This document shows, piece by piece, positions 7,238 to 15,700 of a DNA stretch of 28,107 nucleotides (within the stretch, counting starts at the first letter, position 1; every line of letters starts with the position of its first letter). The notes under the pieces are model-generated. The model was not told the DNA's origin. It made no database searches and was given only the letters and a program-made list of their open reading frames with translations. Position numbers and translations under genes: made by a program. This DNA comes from JAGMXM01 sp964458325 (GTDB taxonomy: Bacteria; Verrucomicrobiota; Verrucomicrobiia; Limisphaerales; UBA1319), in assembly GCA_964458325.1 (NCBI GenBank), contig CAYWIM010000061.1, positions 1 to 28,107 of the forward strand. The letters run 5' to 3'.

Positions 7238-8512
7238 CTAGCGGGCGAACGGCGGCCGCGGGAACGCCCCTGGCTGCCCCCATTGCGGCGCAAACGGCCG
7301 CCCAGGGTGAGCCGGCATCCCCGGAGCCAAGCGCCCCGGCTGATTCCTGAAAAACGGTGCCATCGGCCGATTCATCATGCCGGGGGCCATCGGCGCCTGC
7401 CATCGTGGCCCATAAATACGCGGCGCCCGCCCTGCAGGAGCACCGCCCGGACGTTGAGGAATCCCCCAGCCCGGACCCTGCCGCCAATCCTTCAGACGCT
7501 GATTGAACCGCTCGACTTGATCGGGTGAAAACCGCTGCTTGAGCTTGGCTTCGGCCCGCGCGCGCAGCAAGGCCAACTCCACTTCGAGCTTGCCCAGGCG
7601 GGCCGCCAGATCGCCCAGCTGCTCTTCGCTCGCTTTCGGTTCGCGTGCAACGGCATGCAGTTTCATCCGAGTCTCCTGGATCTGGCGCAGAAGATCCGCT
7701 GCGTGATCTCGCACTTCCTTGACCGCCTGGCGCGTCTCGGGATCCCATTTCGGTTGGTCTTTGCGGGGCGCGGGCGCCGGACCCCGATTCGGATCCTGCT
7801 TCTTGAAGGGACGATCGGGAGCCAGCGCCGGCCGGTCCGGCTGGGGCCGATCGACATCGCGCCGCCCTTCCGGTCGCGCTTTGGGCTGATCCGCAGGCCG
7901 ATCGCCTGCGGCCGGAGGAGGCCGCTGAACAATCTGAACCTCGCGCCGGATTTCCATCCGCCCTTCGGGCCTGATTTCCACTCGAGCCTCGGCGCGCGCC
8001 TCTGCGCGCCCTTCAGGTCGAGCCTCCGCCCTGGCTTCCGGCCGCCCTTCCGCAGGGCCATGGGCCCGAGCTTCGGGACGGGCGGTGGGTCTGCGTTCGG
8101 GCTGGATGCGGCCCTCGGGGCGGGCTGCCGGCGAGCGCATGGGGCGCTCGAGGGGTGCCGGGCCGATCCGGGCCTGGAGCTGGGCCAGCTTCTCTCGTTC
8201 CTCGGGCGCCAAGGCGTTTCCATCCATCCTCTTCTTGTGGAGCTGGATCATGGCCTTCATGTCTCGAAGCCGCCTGCGCTGCTGCTCATCGGCATCGGTC
8301 AGCGGAGAAGCCGCTGCCTTCTTTTCCAAGGCCTCGATCCCCAGCTCGAGCCGCTTCATCATGGCATCGAAGCGCGCCTGGCGTTGTTCCGGATTGAGGC
8401 CTTCGAACATGAGCGGTCCGGCCGGCGGCTGCGGCCGGGGCGGTTCGCCCCCTGCCACATGGAGAGACAATCCCAAACCTAAAAAAATCGCGAGGATCGG
8501 CGTCGTTTTCAT
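7238..8512 (-). CDS. Exported Arg/Pro/Glu-repeat protein with Spy/CpxP-like helical part
   Basis: A 424-residue protein of unknown function. The ATG at 8512 gives a typical signal peptide (MKTTPILAIFLGLGLSLHVAG); an earlier in-frame ATG at 8593 would bury it and is rejected. The mature protein has four parts: a helical segment at about 40-115; a low-complexity stretch at about 130-190 built from R-P-E-G-R, R-P-E-A-R and A-E-A-R units; a second helical segment at about 257-343 ending FSPDQVERFNQRL, which resembles the L-T-x-x-Q end of Spy/CpxP-like periplasmic proteins; and a tail rich in Pro, Gly, Met and Arg. The Spy link is inference. The gene follows pckG on the same strand but is separated from it by a strong terminator, so it probably has its own promoter. 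No clear Shine-Dalgarno was seen. Confidence 0.75.
   Translation of the reverse strand: MKTTPILAIFLGLGLSLHVAGGEPPRPQPPAGPLMFEGLNPEQRQARFDAMMKRLELGIEALEKKAAASPLTDADEQQRRRLRDMKAMIQLHKKRMDGNALAPEEREKLAQLQARIGPAPLERPMRSPAARPEGRIQPERRPTARPEARAHGPAEGRPEARAEARPEGRAEARAEARVEIRPEGRMEIRREVQIVQRPPPAAGDRPADQPKARPEGRRDVDRPQPDRPALAPDRPFKKQDPNRGPAPAPRKDQPKWDPETRQAVKEVRDHAADLLRQIQETRMKLHAVAREPKASEEQLGDLAARLGKLEVELALLRARAEAKLKQRFSPDQVERFNQRLKDWRQGPGWGIPQRPGGAPAGRAPRIYGPRWQAPMAPGMMNRPMAPFFRNQPGRLAPGMPAHPGRPFAPQWGQPGAFPRPPFAR
7943..8125 (-). repeat. Coding repeat region (R-P-E-G-R/A-E-A-R units)
   Basis: This stretch encodes residues about 130-190 of the exported repeat protein, in which five-residue units R-P-E-G-R or R-P-E-A-R alternate with A-E-A-R. 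The DNA shows matching imperfect short repeats. The charge pattern alternates Arg and Glu with helix-breaking Pro. Such tracts can expand or shrink by slippage. Confidence 0.7.
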
Positions 8513-8546
8513 CGTAATAAGAGACGGCAGCCAGGGTGTGACAGTT

Positions 8547-8588
8547 ACAAAAACATCCGAGGGGCTCCTGGCGTGCAAAAGCCCCTCG
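8547..8588 (-). terminator. Intrinsic terminator of pckG
   Basis: On the minus strand a perfect 9-bp stem, CGAGGGGCT and AGCCCCTCG (8588-8580 and 8566-8558), encloses a 13-nt loop and is followed by GATGTTTTTG, which supplies the T-tract. It starts about 20 bp after the pckG stop codon. This is the clearest Rho-independent terminator in the window and separates pckG from the exported repeat protein gene. Confidence 0.85.
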
Positions 8589-8608
8589 AACAACGCTGAG
8601 AGCGGCTC

Positions 8609-10429
8609 TCAGGCCAATTCCAGACGCCGCCGCAACTCCTCGAGCTGCTGATTCAGCGCGGCCGGGAGGTGGTGGTTGAGCTTCTCGTAATTGCGAGCGA
8701 TGTCTTCAACCTCGTTTTTCCAGCCGGGGACATCCACGGCCAGCAACTGCCGGAGGTCTTCCGGATCCATGGTCAACCCGCTCAAGTCGAGCGCGTCCGG
8801 CTCCGGCAGGTTGCCGATCGGGGTGGTCACTGCTCGGCCGACGCCGTCGATCCGCTCGCAGATCCACTTCAGCACGCGGCTGTTCTCGCCGTAGCCGGGC
8901 CAAAGCCATTTGCCGTCCTTGTTTTTTCGGAACCAGTTGACGAAGAAGATTCGAGGCAGCTTCGCGCGGTCGGTGCGCTGTGCCATGGAGATCCAGTGAG
9001 CGAAATAATCCCCCATCTGGTATCCGCAGAAAGGCAGCATCGCGAAGGGATCTCGCCGCAGCACCCCCGCCTTGCCCAGTGCGGCCGAGGTGGTTTCCGA
9101 TCCTGCCGCCGATCCCAGAAACACGCCATGCTCCCAGTTAAATGCTTCGTTGACCAGGGGGATGGTGCTGGGACGGCGTCCGCCAAACAAGAAGGCCGAG
9201 ATCGGCACGCCTTCGGGCTTTTCCCAATCGGGGTCGATGACAGGGCACTGGGCGGCAGGGGCGGTGAACCGTGCGTTAGGGTGTGCCGCCGGGCGGCCGC
9301 ATCCGGGCGTCCATTCGTTTCCTTCCCAGTCGATCAACCGCGGCGGCGGCGGCTTGCCGATATCCTCCCACCACACGTCTCCTTCGGGCGTCAGCGCCAC
9401 ATTGGTGAAGATGCTGTTTCGAGTGATGGTGGCCATCGCATGGGGATTGGATTTCTTGGACGTCCCGGGGGCCACTCCGAAGAATCCGTACTCGGGATTC
9501 ATGGCGTAGAGGCGCCCATCGGCCCCAATCCGGATCCAGGCGATGTCATCGCCCAGACACCGGACAGTCCAGCCCGGCAAGGTCGGCTGCATCATGGCTA
9601 GGTTCGTCTTGCCGCAAGCGCTCGGAAAGGCGGCCGCGATGTAATACTTCTTTCCCTGCGGCGAGGTGAGGGCCAGGATCAGCATGTGCTCGGCCATCCA
9701 GCCCTCGCGCCGGGCCAGCACCGAGGCGATCCGCAGGGCCAGGCATTTCTTCCCCAGCAGCGCGTTCCCGCCATAGCCGGATCCATAGGACCAAATGGAC
9801 GGCTCCTCCGGGAAATGAACGATGTATTTGTTTTCCTTCTCGGGCTCGCAGGGCCAGTAATCGTCCGGCTGGCCGGGCTCGAGTGGCGCGCCCACCGAAT
9901 GGAGGCATGGGATGAAGGGCCCGTTGCCCAGCGCATCGAGCACGGGCTTGCCCATCCGGGTCATGATGCCCATGTTGACCACCACGTAAGGCGAGTCGGT
10001 GATCTCGATGCCGATCTTCGCAATGGGAGATCCCAGCGGCCCCATCGAGAATGGGATCACATAGAGCGTCCGCCCCCGCATGGATCCCTGAAACAGCCCC
10101 TTCAACCGGGCTCGCATCTCGTCCGGATCCGCCCAGTTGTTGGTCGCCCCCGCGTCCTCCTTGCGCTTGGAACAGATGAATGTCCGATCCTCGACTCGGG
10201 CCACGTCGCTTGCGTGCGATCGAGCCAGGAAACACCCCGGCCGCAGCTGGGGATTCAGCCTCGTGAAGCTGCCATGCGACACCGCCTCCTGGCACAGGCG
10301 ATCGTGCTCCGCCCTCGATCCGTCGCACCAATGAACTCGCGCGGGCTGGCACATCCGCGCGACCTCCTCCACCCACGCAGTTAATGCCTGATTGGTCGTG
10401 TTGCTGTAGCCGGTGATTGTCATGGTCAT
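8609..10429 (-). CDS. pckG: Phosphoenolpyruvate carboxykinase (GTP)
   Basis: Cytoplasmic enzyme that converts oxaloacetate and GTP to phosphoenolpyruvate, CO2 and GDP, the entry step of gluconeogenesis. The 606-residue length fits the GTP-dependent family. The kinase P-loop with its reactive cysteine, FPSACGKTNLAM (about 268-279, C272), is the hallmark of the GTP class and distinguishes it from the shorter ATP class. Other family stretches are CSKRKEDAG, NNWADPDEM, YGGNALLGKKC, LGDDIAWI and NWFRKNKDGKWLWPGYGEN. The start at 10429 is followed by a second ATG two codons later; neither has a clear Shine-Dalgarno. The gene ends at a strong terminator and lies downstream of a PocR-AraC regulator on the same strand. 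Confidence 0.97.
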   Translation of the reverse strand: MTMTITGYSNTTNQALTAWVEEVARMCQPARVHWCDGSRAEHDRLCQEAVSHGSFTRLNPQLRPGCFLARSHASDVARVEDRTFICSKRKEDAGATNNWADPDEMRARLKGLFQGSMRGRTLYVIPFSMGPLGSPIAKIGIEITDSPYVVVNMGIMTRMGKPVLDALGNGPFIPCLHSVGAPLEPGQPDDYWPCEPEKENKYIVHFPEEPSIWSYGSGYGGNALLGKKCLALRIASVLARREGWMAEHMLILALTSPQGKKYYIAAAFPSACGKTNLAMMQPTLPGWTVRCLGDDIAWIRIGADGRLYAMNPEYGFFGVAPGTSKKSNPHAMATITRNSIFTNVALTPEGDVWWEDIGKPPPPRLIDWEGNEWTPGCGRPAAHPNARFTAPAAQCPVIDPDWEKPEGVPISAFLFGGRRPSTIPLVNEAFNWEHGVFLGSAAGSETTSAALGKAGVLRRDPFAMLPFCGYQMGDYFAHWISMAQRTDRAKLPRIFFVNWFRKNKDGKWLWPGYGENSRVLKWICERIDGVGRAVTTPIGNLPEPDALDLSGLTMDPEDLRQLLAVDVPGWKNEVEDIARNYEKLNHHLPAALNQQLEELRRRLELA

Positions 10430-10552
10430 GATTCAGTTCGCGTTCGCCCCATCGTATGCCGAATTCGCCTCGGGCCCGTCCCCCCCTCCCCAACGCCGGG
10501 CTAATTGGGCGCGGAAGTTACCAATTACCTCTCCTCCGGGCAAGCCCCATTT
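10430..10552. other. Gap between the PocR-AraC gene and pckG
   Basis: This 123-bp stretch should carry the pckG promoter if pckG is transcribed separately. It contains a run of seven C and, on the minus strand, a purine-rich GGAGGAGAGG near 10530-10540 with no usable start codon after it. I see no clear -35/-10 pair, terminator or riboswitch. Confidence 0.4.
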
Positions 10553-11479
10553 TCAACGCGCGCGCGAATCCTGGCGATTGGATTCCCCGGCGAGGACCAG
10601 GACCAAATGGGCGCGATATTCGGTCGGAGACTGCCCCACCATTCTCCGAAACACCCGGTTGAAATGGGTCAGGGACTGGAATCCCACCTCGTAGGCGATC
10701 TCGCTAACGCGCAGGTTGGGGTTGATCAGCAGGTTCTTGGCTTTCTCGATCCGCACGCGCGACAGGTAATTGGTGAACTTCAAGCCGGTGGCTTTCTTGA
10801 ACATCTTGCAGAAGTAAAAGGTGCTCGTGTTCACCGCGCGCGCCACGTCGGTCAGGGTCAAGTCGTTGGCTTGATGCTCCTGGATGAACTGTTTGGCCCG
10901 GACGATGTTCGGCGGTTCCGCATGGGTCTGCTGCACCAGGACCTGATTGCTGACCGATCCCAGGTGCTCGGCGAAAATCGAGAGCAGACGCAGCACCGCA
11001 TCGAATCGCTCGGCCGTCAGCACCAGGGTGCCAAAGAAGGCATCCTCCACGCGGCTCAGATGGACCTTGAGTCCCCAGCCGACAAGGATCTTGCTCAGCC
11101 GATTAAAATCCGCCGCGGTTGGCTCTTTCAGGTGCACGCCTCCCGTCTGCAGGAAACCCACCGTTTGATTGCCCGCCCGCACCGGCACGGCCGCCTCCCA
11201 CAGACCGGCAAAACAGACGGTCCGCCGCAGACCGTTGCCCTCCTGCTGGCTCATCTCCCGCTGGGCCTGCAAACAGGCCGCGCACGACTCGCTGCTCTGT
11301 CCCATCAGGGCGCAGAAAGGGCTTTGATCCGATTTGCCTTGGTGCGCCAACTGCCAGACCTCGACCGGCCGGATGGCCAGCGATAGCCCTGTGGTCTGGC
11401 TGAACGCCTTCTCGTAATCACAGAAGATCTGCGAACGCGAAAGCTTCTCCACCAGCGACCTGTTGCCGTCCACTATCAC
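10553..11479 (-). CDS. AraC-family regulator with PocR sensory domain
   Basis: A 308-residue transcription regulator. Residues about 10-165 match the PocR ligand-binding domain: aromatic-rich start (FCDYEKAFSQTTGL), a cysteine cluster SPFCALMGQ...SCAACLQAQ, the following VCFAGLWEAAVPV and then VGFLQTGGV. Residues about 205-305 are a double helix-turn-helix of the AraC/XylS type (LTLTDVARAVNTSTFYFCKMF, then VSEIAYEVGFQSLTHFNRVF, ending SPTEYRAHL). PocR domains sense small hydrocarbon derivatives such as diols in known cases; the effector here is unknown. The start is a GTG at 11479 with another GTG two codons later and no Shine-Dalgarno. It lies 123 bp upstream of pckG on the same strand, which makes pckG a possible target. 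Confidence 0.92.
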   Translation of the reverse strand: MIVDGNRSLVEKLSRSQIFCDYEKAFSQTTGLSLAIRPVEVWQLAHQGKSDQSPFCALMGQSSESCAACLQAQREMSQQEGNGLRRTVCFAGLWEAAVPVRAGNQTVGFLQTGGVHLKEPTAADFNRLSKILVGWGLKVHLSRVEDAFFGTLVLTAERFDAVLRLLSIFAEHLGSVSNQVLVQQTHAEPPNIVRAKQFIQEHQANDLTLTDVARAVNTSTFYFCKMFKKATGLKFTNYLSRVRIEKAKNLLINPNLRVSEIAYEVGFQSLTHFNRVFRRMVGQSPTEYRAHLVLVLAGESNRQDSRAR

Positions 11480-11604
11480 ACTGACTGACCATAATCACAA
11501 ATCGATGAAGCGCAAGTGGCCCCGGTTTTCCAGGAGCGGATGAACGAGCCCGCAAATGGACCTTGGCTGTCGATCCTTGACGAGTTCCTCGAGCCCCGCG
11601 GTGT

Positions 11605-12684
11605 TCATCCGGGCCGCACATCGCCCGCCGTGACGGTCCAGCGCACCAGGTCCGTTCCCAGGTCGCGTGGCCAGTTCTCCTCGGTGCAGGTCATGAACAC
11701 CTGGCTCCGGGCCTGCCGGACCTGTTCGAGCAGCGGGATGAATCCGCCGCGCCGCTGCCGATCCAGCTCCCCCATGACATCGTCAATGAGCAGCACGGGT
11801 GGCGTGCCATGCTGGAGGGTCAGATACTCGGCCTGCGCGGCTTTCAGCGCCAATGCCACCGTCCGCTTTTGTCCCTCGCTCCCGTATTGGGCGGCCGGGC
11901 GTCCATCCAGCGCCAGCCGCAACTCATCCCGGTGAGGCCCTGCCATGGTCTGCCGGTAGGCCTGGTCGCGCGCCCGGCTCTGGGCCAGCGCCACCGCCAG
12001 ATCGCCCCGGACATTCGGCTCATAGGTCACCGCGAGCGGTTCCCGGCCGCCTCCGGCCATCCTCTCATAGGCGCCCCTGGCCACCTCCGCCAGACGGGGC
12101 GTCAGCGATTCCCGGGCCTCCATCAGCGGCTTGCCGGCGCGAACCAGCTCGGCGCTGAATCCGGCCAAGGCGTCCGGATCGATCTCGCGGCCCTTGAGGA
12201 TCGCATTGCGCGCCCGCAACGCGGTGTGATAGCGCTGCAGCCAGGCCAGATAATCCGGTTGCGTCTGGGTCAAAATCAGATCCAGAAACCGCCGGCGGAT
12301 GCGGCCGGATCCTTTGACCAACTGGCTGTCCTCAGAACAAAAAACCACCGCACGCAGCACCCCCAGGTAATCGGCGATCCGCCGGACCGGATGCCGATCG
12401 AGGGTCAATTCCCGCCGGGAAACCGACCAGTAGATCCGGACATCGTGCTGTTCCACGCCGACGATGCGCGCGCCCACAAAATAGCCGGCCTGCCCCTGCT
12501 GGATCATTTGGGCGCCGCCGATGCCGCGGAAGGATCGCAGCGTTGCCAGCAGATAGATGGCCTCCAGGAGGTTGGTCTTTCCTTGCGCGTTGGCGCCCGC
12601 GAGAACGTGAAATCCCGGGCTCCAATCGGCATCCAGCCGGGGATAGTTCCGGAAATTGCGCAGTCTGAGATGGGCTAAGTGCAC
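11605..12684 (-). CDS. recF: DNA replication and repair protein RecF
   Basis: SMC-like ATPase that binds DNA at gaps and, with RecO and RecR, loads RecA. The GTG at 12684 gives a 359-residue protein starting HLAHLRLRNFRNY, which matches the family start and length (E. coli 357); an ATG at 12768 would add 28 residues with no family resemblance. Walker A is GANAQGKTN (30-38), the signature is YGSEGQKRT and Walker B is LLIDDVMGELD. The usual recF neighbours dnaA, dnaN and gyrB are absent; here it sits between the giant exoprotein gene (108 bp upstream) and the PocR-AraC gene (125 bp downstream), all on the minus strand. Confidence 0.95.
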   Translation of the reverse strand: MHLAHLRLRNFRNYPRLDADWSPGFHVLAGANAQGKTNLLEAIYLLATLRSFRGIGGAQMIQQGQAGYFVGARIVGVEQHDVRIYWSVSRRELTLDRHPVRRIADYLGVLRAVVFCSEDSQLVKGSGRIRRRFLDLILTQTQPDYLAWLQRYHTALRARNAILKGREIDPDALAGFSAELVRAGKPLMEARESLTPRLAEVARGAYERMAGGGREPLAVTYEPNVRGDLAVALAQSRARDQAYRQTMAGPHRDELRLALDGRPAAQYGSEGQKRTVALALKAAQAEYLTLQHGTPPVLLIDDVMGELDRQRRGGFIPLLEQVRQARSQVFMTCTEENWPRDLGTDLVRWTVTAGDVRPG

Positions 12685-12723
12685 GGCGGCTGTTCGGCCC
12701 TTTGTCGGTTTCCCGCGCCCGCC

Positions 12724-12746
12724 GCGGCGCACCCTTCCGGCGCCGC
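12724..12746. repeat. GC hairpin between giant gene and recF
   Basis: GCGGCGC (12724-12730) and GCGCCGC (12740-12746) form a perfect 7-bp stem with a 9-nt loop, 47 bp after the stop of the giant gene on the minus strand. A smaller palindrome, GGCATCCGATGCC, lies next to it at 12751-12763. Neither is followed by T residues, so they could slow or end transcription only weakly. Confidence 0.35.
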
Positions 12747-12792
12747 AGCCGGCATCCGATGCCCCCATTGTAGGTGGCCCATCGCCCTTGGC

Positions 12793-15700
12793 TCAACGCA
12801 ATTCCGATCCCCTCAAAGCGGGGTCGAGGGCGATCAGGCGATAGAACCGAGCCGCGGTTCCGGGAGCGGCTGGATCCAGGACTTCAATCCATCGAGGCTG
12901 GTCGCAGGCATCGACCCGGATCAGATCGACCCAGCCATCCTCGGCGAGACCTTCGTTAGCTTGGACGGCGTAGGCCTGGCCTGCGGCCGCCTCGAAAAGG
13001 AAATGGAATCCCAGGCTCGTCCAAACCGTCTGTTCGAGCCGCATCGAGCCGGCCAGGACCCGGTTGGCGGCGCCGGGACTCGATGTGCCCGGGAAAGGCA
13101 GGAAACGGTTCTGGCCGTCGGGCCAGCGCCCCTCCGACACGCCCTCGACCTGCGGACCGAAATGGATGCCATCGATCGGGAAACCATCCGGCAGGAACAC
13201 GCCGATCGATTCGCCCTGGGCATCGAGCTTGAAGCCGACATGGTGCGCGCCCTGGCCCGGATCATTGTCGGCCTCGAACTGGCGCCATGCATCCGCTCCC
13301 GCGCCCAGGAACGACAGCGGCGGCAGCGGATGGTTGAGCGGTCGAGCCAGATCGTCGGTTACCCACCATCCGCTCACCTCGACCGGATCGCTTCCGCCGT
13401 TGAACACCTCGAACCAGTCATTGCCGCCGACCGGGTCCGCCATCCATTCGTTGATTCGGACTCGAGAAGGATCCCCCAGGGAAGCGCCGCGATTGGCCGC
13501 CCCGGGCGTGGGCTCAGTCAGGGTCCAGAGCCCGCTTTCGGGGGAAATCCCGATCGAGCGGTTGGGGATCTGGAGCCCGAACCGCACGGCATCGAGCAGG
13601 ACTCCCTCGAGCGCCGGCGAGCCGAAGAGAAACACTGCATCGCCGTGCGCATCCAGCCCGAAACCCGTGTTGGCGCCCGACGGAGGCAGGCTCGAATCGC
13701 ACCGCACGGTCAGGTATCCGTCCGGCCCGACGATCGAGGGGGAGGGGAACACCCATGGATTCGGATCGCCGGCATGATCGGTGAGGCGCAACCCGCCCAG
13801 GTCGATGCTCTCCGAAGTGGGATTGTGGATCTCGATCCAATCCGAATCCAACCCCGGCGAGCCGGCATCGGCCCGATGGTCGGCCAGGATCTCGTGAAGG
13901 CGGACCTGGGCGGCGGGCGGGGCGCTGACATTGGTGGCGGTGAGGACCATGTCGAGCGTCATGGCGAAGACGACATCCGCGCTCGAGCTGCTGTATTGGT
14001 GGACCTCGATGGCGAGCACATTCGTGCCAATCTCGACCGGCGTGCTGGCGAGGATGGATTCTTCCCAGGCCGCGTCGTTGACCGATGAGGCAGCGCGTGT
14101 GGCGCTGGTGTATGGAGGGTCGGGCATGCGCACTCGGTCGAGGTAGCTGCCGTTGAGATAGAACGCGGCGCCGTCGTCGATCAACATGCGCATTCGCAAC
14201 CTCGCGGCGGGGGGCAAGGGCGAAGGCGCGATGAAGGCGGTCCGGAAATAGAAAGTGATGATCTTCGCGCCGTTGGATGCGGTGAGACTGAGCGGCGTGA
14301 GAATGGCCGCAGGGATGGAATCGGCATCGTAGCCGAATGCGGGGAGCCCCGCGGGCCAGCTCGAGTCATCGAAATCGGGGCTGGCCCAGCGGGGATCAGG
14401 CTCGAGACCCGATGCCTCGTAGCGCCACGATGTGTTGGTCGTCAGCAGCGGAATCGTGGTGGTCACGACATTCGTGACTAAAATTCCCGGATTGGGAGCG
14501 CCCGGTGACGGATGGACGAACGAGGCGAAGCGCGACCCGCCGCTGGGGAGCCGCCCCTCGGACACATCGATCGCCTGGGGCCCATAAATGACATGGTCGA
14601 TCTCCTGGCCGTCCGCGCCGAACAAAGCCAGGCTGCCTTGCTCGGACGCCAGCTCGAAACTCAAGTGGTCATCCCCGCGGTCAGGCCGGCCGTCCGCATG
14701 CAGCACTGCATGGCCGAAACCGCCGAGAAAAGCCAGCGGCGGCAGCACGTGCCGCCCCGGATCGCCCACCGGCGTGTCCGTCAGCCGGAAGCCGCCCAGG
14801 CCGACCGGCAACGGACCCGGGTTGTAAATCTCGATGTAATCCGACTCGAACCAGGCGCGCGCCTCCGCCAGCCATTCATTGATGCGCAAGCCGCGCGAAT
14901 CGCCAAGGGGTTCGAGACGGTTCGGCGCCGCGGGCGTCGGATCGGTCAATGTCCATTGCCCGTCCGGACCGCGGCCGATCGCCAGCCCGGCCACCTGCAT
15001 GCCGAAGCGGACATGGTCGAGAAGGGGGCGGCCTTGGCTGATCGGCCCGACGAGCTGAACGCTCCCTCCGGACGGATCGAGAGAGGCGCCCATGTGCCAG
15101 CCGGGAGCGGCTTGATCGGCGTCGGCCAGCACCAGCAGAAACGCTCCCGGATCGAGTCGCACGCCGGCCGGAAACACGAATTGCCACGCACCGCGCTGGC
15201 CGTCCTCGAGGCCAACGCCTTCGAGGTCGGCGGCCGCAGCTCCCTCGTTGTGCAGCTCGATCCAGCCGGCCCCTGGGCCATCGGCTTCGTTCGTCGAGGA
15301 GTTGCGAGCGAGAATCTCGCTCAGGACCAGCCTCGACTCGGCAGGACCGACTGTCCAGGATCGCGATCGGGTTGGCTGGTTCTGCCAGATCCCGGCCGAG
15401 TTTTGGCCCAGAACCTCGACCCGATACGTGCCATTGGTCAAATTCATGAGCTCGAGCGGCGTGTCGATGGGGCAGGATTCGCCGAAGGGATCGTCACCGA
15501 GACGGTAACGGTATGCGACGATGCCCGGGCCGGCGACTCGCAGCGTGACGCGATTCGTCGGCCATGGGGATAGTGGTTCGCCGCTGATCGACGCCCCGGG
15601 CGGCACCCGGGCGCCACGGTCGAGGCCATTCGGTCCTGTGGCGATCGCCGGCGATCCAGGCTGCAGGCGAAATGCGTCGTCGAGTTCCGACCAGCCTGCA

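Noticed and set aside
7655..8482. 275-codon plus-strand frame over the exported repeat protein
   Set aside because: Repetitive Phe/Arg/Pro protein that mirrors the repeat; the minus frame has a proper signal peptide.
8527..8560. TGTGACAGTTACA-like imperfect palindrome upstream of the exported repeat protein gene
   Set aside because: Only partly symmetric and no Crp-type regulator is in the window; too weak to call.
11488..11515. TTGCGC and TATGGT spaced 16 bp upstream of the AraC-type gene on the minus strand
   Set aside because: Weak matches, and only 8 bp from the GTG start, which would require a leaderless mRNA.
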